A stretch of 64,000 bases of DNA from Planctomycetota bacterium (lineage in GTDB: Bacteria; Planctomycetota; GCA-002687715; DRQF01). The position numbers and the translations under genes were made by a program. The DNA is taken from NCBI GenBank assembly GCA_020639295.1, contig JACKGY010000003.1, positions 744,001 through 808,000 of the forward strand, in the 5' to 3' direction. The notes beneath the pieces are model-generated. The model was not told the DNA's origin. It was given only the letters and a program-made list of their open reading frames with translations, and ran no database searches. Positions 32,453-40,940 of the stretch are shown one piece after another. The stretch's first letter is position 1; each line of letters starts with the position of its first letter.

Positions 32453-33139
32453 ATGGAGTACGAATTCGCGATGAGTTCAGAGGGCAGGACCCGGGTGCTC
32501 GTGGTCGACGACCACCGGCTCATGTACGACTGTCTCAAGCCCTCCCTGGAGAACCGGATCCGGGGTCTGGAGGTGGTCGGCTGGGCCGATGACGGCACCA
32601 AGGCCATCGACGAGGCAAGGCGCCTGCAGCCCGACCTGGTCATCCTCGACATCGACCTGCCCGGCATGAGTTCCTTCGACGCGGCCCGCGAGATGATCTC
32701 CCGCCGCCCGGAGACGATGGTGATGTTCCTCTCGGCCCACCAGCACGACGAGTACATCGAGGAGGCGCTCAAGGTCGGCGCCCGGGGTTACGGACTCAAG
32801 AACGAGGAACTCGATGCCATCGTCGACGGTGTCCGCAGGGTCCTCGACGGTGAGCTCTATTACGCCCCCGGCGTGATGGATCGGATCACGGTGGGCGAGG
32901 ACGGCGAATTGAGCCTCGATCGCCCGCCGACCACGCGGCTCCAGACCCTGACCGAACGGGAACGGCAGATCCTGGTGATGCTGGCCCGCGGCGAGAGCGT
33001 CAAGCGCATCGCCACCGCCCTCAAGATCGCCTACAAGACGGTGGACAAGCACAAGGTCTCGCTGATGAAGAAGCTCGACATCCATGATCGGGTCGAGCTC
33101 TGCCGTTTCGCCGTGCGCGAGCGGCTGATCGAGCCCTGA
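32453..33139 (+). CDS. NarL/FixJ-type response regulator
   Basis: The 228-residue regulator has a receiver domain (VLVVDDHRLM with Asp19/Asp20, phospho-acceptor Asp66 in VILDIDLPGMS, the Thr/Ser in MFLSAHQHDEYIEEALKVGARGY). A C-terminal LuxR HTH follows (LTERERQILVMLARGESVKRIATALKIAYKTVDKHKVSLMKKLDI). It should activate transcription when phosphorylated. No sensor kinase gene is adjacent. The ATG at 32453 follows GAGGAGGACGAGGGGC. A structured intergenic segment begins at its stop codon. Confidence 0.93.
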   Translation: MEYEFAMSSEGRTRVLVVDDHRLMYDCLKPSLENRIRGLEVVGWADDGTKAIDEARRLQPDLVILDIDLPGMSSFDAAREMISRRPETMVMFLSAHQHDEYIEEALKVGARGYGLKNEELDAIVDGVRRVLDGELYYAPGVMDRITVGEDGELSLDRPPTTRLQTLTERERQILVMLARGESVKRIATALKIAYKTVDKHKVSLMKKLDIHDRVELCRFAVRERLIEP

Positions 33140-33250
33140 CCCGAAGCCCGGGCCCGGTCTCAAAGCCCTCCCCGGCCAACCGAAGTGGCTCCTCCTGGCC
33201 GGACTCGATGCCGACCGCGGCCGGTCGTGCCCGACCCCTGGCTTCGGGTC
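33138..33250 (+). ncRNA. possible structured RNA with three-way junction
   Basis: Three nested pairings can be drawn. P1 is GACCCGAAGCC (33138-33148) with GGCTTCGGGTC (33240-33250), 11 perfect base pairs, continuing as CGGGC (33149-33153) with GCCCG (33229-33233) after a 6-nt bulge. P2 is CCGGCCA (33172-33178) with TGGCCGG (33196-33202). P3 is CGACCG (33212-33217) with CGGTCG (33222-33227) closing a CGGC tetraloop. The element starts at the stop codon of the response regulator and ends about 120 nt before the PilZ gene. It could be a 3' terminator structure, a leader RNA or a small RNA. The class is not one I recognise. Confidence 0.45.
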
Positions 33251-33371
33251 GTCTCCCGAGGTCCCCGCCGTCCGGAGCAGCCCTACCGGTCGGGAACTCC
33301 GCCCAGCTTGCTGATTTCCCGCTCAATTCGAGGCAGTCAACCGCCCGATAACAGTGGTCGAGGGACCGAAC

Positions 33372-33752
33372 ATGCATGCGTCAAGCGAGATGAACGAGGA
33401 GCGCCTCGCGCTCGATCTGAGTCGGCGGAAGCACTTCCGCCTCGAGTGCTCGCTCGAGGCCAGCTACCGCTACCGGAATGGTGACGACGAGGTCGTGGGC
33501 CAGGCCCTGGTCCGCAACATCGGCCTGGGTGGCGCCCGGATCGACTGCGATCAGGAACTCCCGATGCCCTGTCGGATGACCCTCGTCCTGCCGGCCATGG
33601 CCGAGGAGGGCGTGCTGGAGATCCCGGCGAGCGTCGCCTGGTCGGTGGTCGATCGCGGCACGGGCCCCTACCCCACCGGGATCCAGATCCTCGATCAGGA
33701 CGAGAAGGCCTGGAGCCGGCTCTTCCGCTACATCGCCGCCCTCATGCGTTGA
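33372..33752 (+). CDS. PilZ-domain protein, likely c-di-GMP receptor
   Basis: The 126-residue single PilZ domain has the RxxxR signature in RRKHFRLE (Arg19 to Arg23) and a second motif NIGLGGARI, a variant of the usual D/N-x-S-x-x-G with Gly at the Ser position. The remainder (MTLVLPAMAEEGVLEIPASVAWSV) forms the barrel. It probably binds cyclic di-GMP and acts through protein contacts, perhaps on motility or polysaccharide synthesis. The ATG at 33372 follows GAGGGA; an ATG six codons later is also possible. The Gly replacement leaves c-di-GMP binding unproven. Confidence 0.85.
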   Translation: MHASSEMNEERLALDLSRRKHFRLECSLEASYRYRNGDDEVVGQALVRNIGLGGARIDCDQELPMPCRMTLVLPAMAEEGVLEIPASVAWSVVDRGTGPYPTGIQILDQDEKAWSRLFRYIAALMR

Positions 33753-33791
33753 AGCTCCCGGCCTCCGGTGACAACCTGTCCCGGAGGTCAC

Positions 33792-34865
33792 ATGTCCCGA
33801 AGCATCACCATCTTCGAACGCTGGCGCCGGTTCCAGCCGGACTGGGTCCGGGTCCTGGTGGCGCTCAACGTCATCGTCTACGCCCTGTCGATCCTCGCCA
33901 CCCGCAGCCTCGGCTTTGACGCCGGCGACACCTTCACGCCGAGCAGCGAGGCCCTCTACCTGCTCGGCACCTCGGCGCCCGCCCGGATCGCCGACGGTGA
34001 GATCTGGCGACTCCTCACCTCGAGCGTGCTCCACGGCGGCGTCCTCCACCTGGCGATGAACATGCTCGCGCTCTGGCAGCTCGGCCCGCTGGTGCGCCAC
34101 GCGCTCGGCGCCCACTCCTTCCTCTCCCTCTGGGTCTTCAGCGCCCTCGTCGCCGGCATCGTCAGCGTCGGCCGCTACTCCGTCGCGGCCTTCCTCGACC
34201 ACGGCTGGGCGATCGAGAGCCTGCGCGTCCTGCCCGGTTCGGTCGGCGCCTCGGGAGCGGTCTTCGGCGTCTTCGGTTTCCTCTTCCTCATGCTTCGGCG
34301 GACCCCGGGCGCGGGCCAGCTCTCGCGGCAGCTCACCTTCTGGCTGGTGGTCAACCTGGTGGTCGGCTTCAGCTCCAAGGTAATCGACAACGCCGGGCAC
34401 ATCGGCGGCTTCCTGGGCGGCGCTGCCTTCGCGCTGATCTGGTTCCGCAATCCCCGTCCCGGCGCGCGGGGCTTCCTGATCGGCTCCAAGGCCTCGATGA
34501 TCATGGCCGCGATCTACCTGGCGGCGCTCCTCTGCCTGCCCTGGATGTGGTTCGGGCCCCGGGGCCAGGACTGCCGCGGCCTTCTCGAGCTGCGCCCGGT
34601 GGTGGACGCGGTCCTGTTCAATCCGGTCAAGGAGCGGGACGCGCGCGACCTGGTCGCCGATCTCGACGACTGGCAGGAACGCAACCCGGAGATCGATGTC
34701 CGGCCGCTCCGTGACTACATCGCGCTCCGCGGCCGACTTGGTGACGATCGCCCGCCGACCGAGCTGCCCCTCAACGCCGTGCCGATCCACGGCGCCTTCC
34801 TGGCCTGGCAGAAGGACTACCTGCGCGACCTCGGCCCGCTCGCCGGTTGGCGGTTCCGGGACTGA
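33792..34865 (+). CDS. rhomboid-family intramembrane serine protease
   Basis: In this 357-residue protein the rhomboid core (about 20-220) has HGGVLHLAMNM (His86 and Asn90 positions), the catalytic Ser154 in GSVGASGAVFG, and the catalytic His203 in IDNAGHIGGFLGG. Six membrane helices fit this span. A further hydrophobic segment near 236-252 (ASMIMAAIYLAALLCLPWMWF) leads to a C-terminal soluble domain of about 100 residues with no recognised motif. The active site appears complete, so it should cleave membrane-protein substrates. GGAGGTCAC precedes the ATG. Confidence 0.92.
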   Translation: MSRSITIFERWRRFQPDWVRVLVALNVIVYALSILATRSLGFDAGDTFTPSSEALYLLGTSAPARIADGEIWRLLTSSVLHGGVLHLAMNMLALWQLGPLVRHALGAHSFLSLWVFSALVAGIVSVGRYSVAAFLDHGWAIESLRVLPGSVGASGAVFGVFGFLFLMLRRTPGAGQLSRQLTFWLVVNLVVGFSSKVIDNAGHIGGFLGGAAFALIWFRNPRPGARGFLIGSKASMIMAAIYLAALLCLPWMWFGPRGQDCRGLLELRPVVDAVLFNPVKERDARDLVADLDDWQERNPEIDVRPLRDYIALRGRLGDDRPPTELPLNAVPIHGAFLAWQKDYLRDLGPLAGWRFRD

Positions 34866-34872
34866 AGCGGAC

Positions 34873-35997
34873 TCAGCCGGAACGCCCCTCCGGGTCCCAG
34901 TAGCGGAAGCCGCCGGCCGGAAGCCCGTCGCGGTAGACGCCCTCGCACCACTTGCGACCGTTGCCGTGGTACTGGACCCAGACCCCGTCCGGCCGCCCCT
35001 GGTCGTAGCTCAGCTCCTGGGTCTTGCGCCCCTCCTCGTCCCACCAGGTCCAGGGACCATGGGGCAGGCCCTTCTCATGGCTGCCGACGCACTGGAGCCG
35101 GCCGTTCTCGTGCCACTGCTGCCAGGGCCCATCGAGCAGCCCATGACGGTACTCGCCCCGCGCCGCCTGGGCCCCGGAGCCGTACCAGCTCTGGTAGAGG
35201 CCGTGGCGGACGAGTCCACCGTCCTCGCCACGGAGCAGCTCGCAGACCATGCGAAGACCCCGGTCCGGTAGCTCCTCCTCTTCCGTCGCCTGCTCCGGCA
35301 GGGCTTCCGGCCGACCGACCAGGCCGGCCTCAAGCTCGTCGCGGAAGGCATCCGGGTCCATCTCGGGCCCGGCCGCGACCCGGTGCTCGACCTCGGACTC
35401 CTCCGGAAGGGGCAGAGCGCCGGCCGCGGGCCGCCCGCTCGGCGCGAGGTCGACCGACGGTTCCGGTGCCGCGGGCCGCTCCGGCGCCGCCACCGGCGTC
35501 GGGTCCGCTACCGCCGGCGAGGGTTCCGGCTCGGCCACCTCCGTGGTGTCCTTGGCCTCCGCGGCCTCGGTCGTCTCGGCCGAAGCCCCCGCCGTTCGCT
35601 TGCCGGCGAGTTCGCCCAGGAGCTGCTGGCGACGCTCCCGCTCGGCCTCGAGCTTGCGCTTCAGCTCGGCCAGGGCCTGACGCGCGCGCGTCATCGGGTC
35701 CGGCGCGGGTTGCCGGCTCGGCGGCTCCTCGACCGGGGCCCCGGCGGTCGACCCGGTGGTCGGCGGCGAGGCCGCCGGACGTGGAGCGGGAACGAGGTCC
35801 GGCCCGTTCAGGTAGAGGCTCAGGTTGGCATGCGAGACCCGCCACTGCGAGCCCACCTTCACCCCGCGAAGCAGGCCCTTGCGGCAGTATTCGGTGAGGG
35901 TCCGGACGGCGAGGCCGCGACCGCTCTCGGCGAGAATCTGCGCCACCTCGTCCAGCGAGTAGGTGCGGAACTCCGGTGGGATGCCGGCCTCGGTCAT
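34873..35997 (-). CDS. HTH (MerR/excisionase-like) protein with coiled coil and MORN_2 repeats
   Basis: In this 374-residue protein, residues 10-65 (YSLDEVAQILAESGRGLAVRTLTEYCRKGLLRGVKVGSQWRVSHANL) resemble the winged HTH of excisionases and DNA-binding helix-turn-helix_17 proteins. A Pro/Ala-rich linker and a coiled coil (ARQALAELKRKLEAERERRQQLLGELAGKR, about 103-133) follow, then a long acidic Ala/Pro/Glu-rich spacer. From about 240 to the end there are MORN_2-type repeats (GLLDGPWQQWHENGRL, GLPHGPWTWWDEEGR, GRPDGVWVQYHGNGR, GLPAGGFRYWDPEGR), as in YwqK-like proteins. No signal peptide is present. The combination is unusual; its role is unknown. Confidence 0.75.
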   Translation of the reverse strand: MTEAGIPPEFRTYSLDEVAQILAESGRGLAVRTLTEYCRKGLLRGVKVGSQWRVSHANLSLYLNGPDLVPAPRPAASPPTTGSTAGAPVEEPPSRQPAPDPMTRARQALAELKRKLEAERERRQQLLGELAGKRTAGASAETTEAAEAKDTTEVAEPEPSPAVADPTPVAAPERPAAPEPSVDLAPSGRPAAGALPLPEESEVEHRVAAGPEMDPDAFRDELEAGLVGRPEALPEQATEEEELPDRGLRMVCELLRGEDGGLVRHGLYQSWYGSGAQAARGEYRHGLLDGPWQQWHENGRLQCVGSHEKGLPHGPWTWWDEEGRKTQELSYDQGRPDGVWVQYHGNGRKWCEGVYRDGLPAGGFRYWDPEGRSG

Positions 35998-36089
35998 CGG
36001 GACCCTCCATCAGCCAACAAAGGACCGTCGAGAGATTGGGCTCGATCCCGACCCTTGTCAACGCGGGAACGAGTCGGGAAGCTCCCCGC

Positions 36090-36554
36090 ATGACCGAGCT
36101 GAGCATCCTGATCGAGGACTTCGACCGGCTCGAGGTCGGCGTCGTGGACGAACTCTTCGCCCTCAGACGGCGCGTCTTCGTCGAGGAGCAGGACTGCGAC
36201 TACGAGGATCGCGACGGCCGCGACCCGGGCTCGAGGCAGGTGCTCGGCCAGGTCGCCGGTCGTCTGGTCGCCTGCGCCCGCATCCTCGCCGAGCGGGACG
36301 GACTCTGGATCGGCCGGATCGCGGTCGCGCCCGAGGCCCGCGGCGCCGGCTTCGGCCGGGCGATCGTCGCCGCCGCGCTCGCGGCGGTCGCGGGCGATCC
36401 TCGGCCGCGCCTGATGCATGCCCAGGCGCAGCTCGAGGACTTCTATGCCGCCTTCGGCTTCCGCCGCGAGGGCCGCCCCTTTCTCGAGGACGGCATCCCC
36501 CATCTGCTGATGCGCCGACCGGGCGACGACGCGGCCGCTCAGCGCAGGCCGTAG
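36090..36554 (+). CDS. GNAT-family N-acetyltransferase (ElaA-like)
   Basis: The 154-residue acetyltransferase has LFALRRRVFVEEQDCDYEDRDGRD near the N-terminus, the acetyl-CoA loop in IGRIAVAPEARGAGFGRAIVAAAL, and HAQAQLEDFYAAFGFRREGRPFLEDGIPHLLM at the end. The VFVEEQ and LEDFYAAFGF sequences are typical of ElaA. The substrate is unknown. Its 3' end overlaps the convergent dipeptidyl peptidase gene by 16 bp. Confidence 0.88.
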   Translation: MTELSILIEDFDRLEVGVVDELFALRRRVFVEEQDCDYEDRDGRDPGSRQVLGQVAGRLVACARILAERDGLWIGRIAVAPEARGAGFGRAIVAAALAAVAGDPRPRLMHAQAQLEDFYAAFGFRREGRPFLEDGIPHLLMRRPGDDAAAQRRP

Positions 36555-38677
36555 AGCCCGGCGTAACGATCGACGAAGGAGTCGATGACGCCGCGGATCG
36601 TCGCCGGATACTCGCGCAACACCACCTTGCCCTCGGCGTCGAGCGCGGTCACCGGCTGCACCCAGACGTGCCGGGGCTTGGCGTTGGCGAGCACGTAGGA
36701 GCGGATGGCCAGGAAGCGGTCGTCGACCCGGGTGTGATCGAGGTAGAGGGCACGACCGGCGTCGGCGTCGCCCATCGCCTTGTAGACGTTCAGGCGGGCC
36801 AGGAAGTCGCCGATGGCCTTCTTGCCCACGGTCGCGATCTTCGTCCGGTCGAGGTCGACGAACCAGTCGCCCGCGGCATCCTGCTCGAGCCGGCAGAGGC
36901 CGTCTCCGGCGCGAAGCATCACCTGCAGGAGCGCGAAGCGCGCCTGCATGTGGGCCTGACCCCAGACGCCGCGGTCGGGGTCGTAGAAGGTCAGCGAGCT
37001 CAGACCCGCGCGGGCCATCGCCAGCCAGTTGACGTAGATGACGTCGTCGGCCTCCTCGCCCTCGTGGCCGAAGATCCTCAGGACGTCGTGATCGAGCCCG
37101 AGATAGAGACCGACCGCCTCGGCCCGGCACTCCTCGTAGCTCGACGCGATGGTGGTGAACTTCGAACCCCAGGTCTCGCCCGGGTGGTACCAGCTCGCCA
37201 CCGGCTTCTCGGTGAAGGGATCGACCAGCTCGCCCTTGGCGAAGTTGAACTTGCCGGCGGCGTCCTGCTCGAGCAGCTTGCCCGAGCCGTGACCGAGCAG
37301 TTCGTGAAGTCCGACCTGGACCTCGAAGCTCGGGTCGGCGAGGCGGGCGTAGACCTCCTGGTCCCGATCGCGGACGAAGGAGATCTTCGCGTCCGACTTG
37401 CCGCGCGCCCGCGAGACGTTGCCGAGGGAGACGTTCTTGAAGCCGATGCGCTGGCGGATGTCGTCGTAGTTCGGGATGTTGATGCCGAGCGGGATGCCGC
37501 TCGACGCGAAGGCGAGCACCTCCAGCGAGGTGAAGTCGGGCCGGCGGAAGCCGTCCTTCTCGAAGGCCTTCGGCCAGGGCAGGAGCGGGATCAGCCGCGG
37601 CGCCGCGTCGACCAGGGCCGCGAACTTGCGGGTCTGTTCCTTGTTGACCACCGCGACCAGGCCCTCCCATTCGGCCCGCACGGCGGTGGGATCACGGTAG
37701 GTCTCGATGAAACCGATGTTGGTCTCGACCACCGGGCCCTGATCGGCGACCCAGTGCCGCTGCGAGCGCTTGTGGGCGTCGATGTCGCCGCCGTTGAAGT
37801 GATCGATGTAGGCCAGGATCATCTTGCGCTGCTCGTCGTTGGCGGCGTAACGCAGGGCCTGGGTCAGGGCCTCGACCACGCCGGCGAGCGCGTCGGCGAA
37901 ATCGCCGTGGACGATCTGGATCTCGCGGCCCTCGAACTCGCAGGGCACGGCCGGGGTCGGGATCGCGGCGGCCACCCAGAGGCGCAGCCCGCCCTTCTCG
38001 TCCTTGTCGATGCGGGTGTTCCAGGCCTCCATGTCGATCGACCTCATGAAGCGGGCCACGAGCTCGATCTCCGCCCGGCTGACGTCCTCGCCGTAGTAGG
38101 CCGAGACGCCCTCGTCCTCGAGCCCGAGGCCGAGCCGGTCGGCGGCGAGCGAGTACATGGGCTCCTTCAGGGCCCGCCAGAGGATCTGCAGTCGCGAGGG
38201 TTCCTCGCTCTCGTCGGCGAGGGCGAGCTCCAGGACCAGAGCCTCGACCTTCGCGGCCTCGACCCGGGGAATGAACTTCTGGTCGCCGAAGCTCAGGTAG
38301 TTGCCGCAGTTCGAGAACACGCGCGCGGCGTAGGTCTCGAGGTCGGCCAGATCCCGATCGTCGAGACCGGCGGCCGTCGCGGCCTTGCGCAGGGTCACGG
38401 GATGGACCGAGAACAGGCGCAGGAAGAACTCGAGCAGGTCCGGCGACTCCGGAGAGAGCTGGCCGAAGGTGATCAGGTTGCCGCGCCAGCTCGCCTCGCT
38501 CATCCAGTGGGCGTAGAGCTTCTCGCGCTCGGTCAGGCCGGCGAAAGCCTCGCCGACGTCGAGCGCGAGGACCGGCACCTCGGCCGGCGTGGTGTGGATC
38601 TGACGGCGATCCTGCGCGGACAGGAGACCGCCGAGGATCAGGCCCAGGACCAGGACGAGTTGCGGTCGGGACGACAT
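36539..38677 (-). CDS. exported dipeptidyl peptidase III-like metallopeptidase (M49)
   Basis: The 712-residue protein carries both M49 hallmarks: the HExxxH-type zinc motif HELLGH (about residues 457-462) and the second motif EECRAE (about 514), which provides the third ligand. GHGSGKLL, GETWGSKFTTIASSYEECRAEAVGLYL and KPRHVWVQP also fit. The N-terminus is a signal peptide ending LLSA-Q, so the enzyme is predicted to be exported, whereas classical DPP III is cytosolic. It removes dipeptides from short peptides. The ATG at 38677 (GAGGAG 10 nt upstream) was preferred over an ATG three codons earlier that sits on the ribosome site. Confidence 0.92.
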   Translation of the reverse strand: MSSRPQLVLVLGLILGGLLSAQDRRQIHTTPAEVPVLALDVGEAFAGLTEREKLYAHWMSEASWRGNLITFGQLSPESPDLLEFFLRLFSVHPVTLRKAATAAGLDDRDLADLETYAARVFSNCGNYLSFGDQKFIPRVEAAKVEALVLELALADESEEPSRLQILWRALKEPMYSLAADRLGLGLEDEGVSAYYGEDVSRAEIELVARFMRSIDMEAWNTRIDKDEKGGLRLWVAAAIPTPAVPCEFEGREIQIVHGDFADALAGVVEALTQALRYAANDEQRKMILAYIDHFNGGDIDAHKRSQRHWVADQGPVVETNIGFIETYRDPTAVRAEWEGLVAVVNKEQTRKFAALVDAAPRLIPLLPWPKAFEKDGFRRPDFTSLEVLAFASSGIPLGINIPNYDDIRQRIGFKNVSLGNVSRARGKSDAKISFVRDRDQEVYARLADPSFEVQVGLHELLGHGSGKLLEQDAAGKFNFAKGELVDPFTEKPVASWYHPGETWGSKFTTIASSYEECRAEAVGLYLGLDHDVLRIFGHEGEEADDVIYVNWLAMARAGLSSLTFYDPDRGVWGQAHMQARFALLQVMLRAGDGLCRLEQDAAGDWFVDLDRTKIATVGKKAIGDFLARLNVYKAMGDADAGRALYLDHTRVDDRFLAIRSYVLANAKPRHVWVQPVTALDAEGKVVLREYPATIRGVIDSFVDRYAGLYGLR

Positions 38678-38802
38678 CGTTTCCATTCTCCTCGGGATTC
38701 GCGTGAGGCGCGCGCGGGGCGCCGGGGGCAGACTAACCGGCCGCGACCGGCAGATCCACGGCGGCGCGCCGGGGAGGCCGACCGGCCCGCGAGGGCGCCC
38801 GC

Positions 38803-38831
38803 TTGGGGCCCTCCCCCGCCCCCGGTAGAAT
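38803..38831 (+). promoter_or_regulatory. putative promoter of the SRPBCC-like gene
   Basis: TTGGGG (38803-38808) and TAGAAT (38826-38831) are separated by 17 bp, about 28 nt before the ATG at 38859. Confidence 0.4.
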
Positions 38832-38858
38832 CGGCGCTCCCCGGTCGAGAGTGACGCC

Positions 38859-39386
38859 ATGCTGAAGAAGATCCTGATCCTCGTCGCCGTCCTGGTCGTC
38901 CTCTTCCTGGGCGTCATGGCCGCCCTGCCCAGCGACTACCAGGTCCGATCGGCGCGCGATTTCGAGGCCGATCACGACCAGGTGCTCGGTTACCTGAGCG
39001 ATCTCGGCAACTGGCCCGACTGGCTCTGCGGCGGCATGTCGGAAGCCGATCGGGCCGCATGCCACTTCGAGTTCTCGGCCAGCACGAAGGGCCCGGGCGC
39101 CTGGCTCCGCTTCGACCACGACGAGCTCTCCGGGCGGCTCGAGATCCTGCGGATCGATCCCCAGGTCGGGATCTTCTACCGTCTCGAGGTGGCCGACTTC
39201 CCCGCCGGCGAGGGCCAGATCGCGGTACTCCAGCGCAGCAAGGGCGCCATCACCACCGCCTTCATGGTGAGCGGCCCGGTGCCCTTCCTGCAGCGCCCCC
39301 TCGTGCCCTCGTTCCAGGCCGCGCTCGGCCGCTGGTTCGACGCCCGCCTCGAAGCCCTGGAGAAGCGCTTCGGCGCCGGCGACTGA
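38859..39386 (+). CDS. membrane-anchored SRPBCC-like (polyketide cyclase/START) protein
   Basis: In this 175-residue protein an N-terminal hydrophobic anchor (KILILVAVLVVLFLGVMAAL) is followed by a helix-grip-like domain: YQVRSARDFEADHDQVLGYLSDLGNWPDWL is the typical SRPBCC opening, and AFMVSGPVPFLQRPLVPSFQAALGRWFDARLEALEKRF the closing helix. Such domains bind hydrophobic ligands. The anchor places it outside the cytoplasm, tethered to the membrane. It converges with the kinase-like gene at 39396 with a 9-bp gap. Confidence 0.75.
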   Translation: MLKKILILVAVLVVLFLGVMAALPSDYQVRSARDFEADHDQVLGYLSDLGNWPDWLCGGMSEADRAACHFEFSASTKGPGAWLRFDHDELSGRLEILRIDPQVGIFYRLEVADFPAGEGQIAVLQRSKGAITTAFMVSGPVPFLQRPLVPSFQAALGRWFDARLEALEKRFGAGD

Positions 39387-39395
39387 GGCCCCGGA

Positions 39396-40145
39396 TCAGC
39401 CCTTCATGCCGCGCCGACGGGCACGCTCGGCCAGCCGCCGCCACCAGCGCCTGAACCGCGGGCCGCGGCCACCCAGATAGGCCTCGAGGAAGGCGAAACG
39501 CGCCCCGCGGCCGAAGGCGGCGCTGCGGCGATTGAGACCGTCCAGGTCGTGGAGCGCGAAGCGCTCCAGCGGGAAGCGCCGCCGGCACTTCTCCAGGTCG
39601 ATGAAGCCGATCCGCCAGGGCGCGCGCCCCAGCACCAGGAGGTGCTTCGGGTAGAGGGCGCCGTGGCGGAGCCCGAGGGCATGGAAGCGGGCCAGCTCGC
39701 GGCCCAGCGCCCGGGCGAGATCCAGCCGGGCGCGCGCGCCGAGACCGGACAGGATCGCGGCCAGGTCGCCCTCGGCGACCAGCTCCTCGGTCATCAGGAT
39801 GGCCCGCGGACCACGGCGGCCGAGATAGACCGGCCGGGCGGCCTCGAGGCCCTCGCGGGCGAGGAGCCGAAGGGCCTCGTGCTCGCGCTGGACGGTCGGA
39901 ATGCGGGCGAAGGGAGGCCTCCGGTTGCGGGTGAGGAAGTTCTCCTGCCGCTTCAGGTAGAGACCCGGCAGGCCGGGCAGATCGAGGCGGACCACGCCCG
40001 AACGGCCGCCCCGGTCCCGGTTCGGTTCCTCGACCGCCTCGGCGCGGACTTCCCAGAGCCGGTCGAAATCAGCGAGATCGGCCACCGAAAGGGCCTTCCG
40101 CAGGCTCTCGTCCCAGAGGTCGAAATCGGTCGAGGGTCGGATCAT
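39396..40145 (-). CDS. WaaP/InaA-like kinase
   Basis: The 249-residue kinase-fold protein of the LPS-kinase group has an N-lobe strand with Lys in LYLKRQENFLTR, the alphaC-type segment TVQREHEALRLLAREGL, AILMTEELV, and a catalytic loop region LGLRHGALYPKHLLV followed by IGFIDLEKCRRRF, the metal-binding Asp. Relatives phosphorylate LPS core heptose or are stress proteins of unknown substrate (InaA). The usual catalytic Asp of the loop is replaced in HGALYPKH, which I believe also occurs in InaA-type proteins, so activity is uncertain. Confidence 0.8.
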   Translation of the reverse strand: MIRPSTDFDLWDESLRKALSVADLADFDRLWEVRAEAVEEPNRDRGGRSGVVRLDLPGLPGLYLKRQENFLTRNRRPPFARIPTVQREHEALRLLAREGLEAARPVYLGRRGPRAILMTEELVAEGDLAAILSGLGARARLDLARALGRELARFHALGLRHGALYPKHLLVLGRAPWRIGFIDLEKCRRRFPLERFALHDLDGLNRRSAAFGRGARFAFLEAYLGGRGPRFRRWWRRLAERARRRGMKG

Positions 40146-40235
40146 GGGCCCTTTCGTGACCGCCGTTCCGGTCGCTTTTCCCCGGGCGACGATCCGTTAT
40201 CCTGCCCCGAGAAACCAGAGCGGAAAAGGACCACC

Positions 40236-40874
40236 ATGGACAGCTACGACGCCCGCCCCCCCAAGCAGTCGAATACCCTCGGCCTGCTCGGCTTCATCCT
40301 CTCGCTGACCTGCTGCCTCGCTCCTCTCGGCCTCGTCTTCAGCCTGATCGGTCTGGCCAAGGCGCCGCGCGGCTTCGCCATCGCGGGCCTTTTGATCAGC
40401 CTGCTCATCACCGGCGCCGGGGGCTTCGGCTACTTCAAGCTCGACCGGTTCGCCGGCGAGAACGGGCTCGAGAGCGCGGCCAAGTTGTGCGAGTACTTCT
40501 TCGACACGCTCAAGTTCAACGCCGCGCTTGACCAGCACATGAAGTCCGTGGGTACCCTGCCCGGGTCCGCCGAGGAACTGAACCTCGACAAGGACGCCAA
40601 GACCGACCCCTGGGGTCAGGCCTACCGGTTGCGCTTCCGCAGCATCGAGTTCCAAGACGGGAACCGCCTCGCCGTCTACGCCCTGGAGAGCGCCGGTCAG
40701 GACGGGAGCTGGGGCACCGACGACGACATCGTCGAACGCGCCGACAAGAAGTTCTTCGCTCCGGTCGGCTGCCAGATCCCGGTCACGCTGAAGGAGGGTC
40801 CGGACGGCCAGCCGCTGCCCGAGCTGCCGACGCCGAAGGTGCCCGCCGATCAGGGTGACGACGAGAACAAGTGA
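40236..40874 (+). CDS. membrane protein with DUF4190-like anchor and GspG-like C-terminal domain
   Basis: The 212-residue protein has an N-terminal pair of membrane segments (about 14-36 and 42-62: LGLLGFILSLTCCLAPLGLVFSLIGLA, FAIAGLLISLLITGAGGFGYF) resembling DUF4190. A periplasmic helix follows, then a segment of the type seen in the pseudopilin GspG: TDPWGQAYRLRFRSI and ALESAGQDGSWGTDDDIVERA. In GspG that region binds calcium and packs on the pilin helix. There is no prepilin peptidase site, so it is not a pilin itself. GGAAAAGGA precedes the ATG at 40236. It lies upstream of the S46 peptidase gene. Confidence 0.65.
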   Translation: MDSYDARPPKQSNTLGLLGFILSLTCCLAPLGLVFSLIGLAKAPRGFAIAGLLISLLITGAGGFGYFKLDRFAGENGLESAAKLCEYFFDTLKFNAALDQHMKSVGTLPGSAEELNLDKDAKTDPWGQAYRLRFRSIEFQDGNRLAVYALESAGQDGSWGTDDDIVERADKKFFAPVGCQIPVTLKEGPDGQPLPELPTPKVPADQGDDENK

Positions 40875-40940
40875 CGCCTGGGTCGAAAGATCGCGCCGAG
40901 CCCGGCGTTCGATCTTGACCCGAAACCGAAAGGACGATCG

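Noticed and set aside
33323..33351. TCAA and CCGATAA considered as a FliA (sigma28) promoter of the PilZ gene
   Set aside because: The spacing is about two bases too long and the -35 half is poor.
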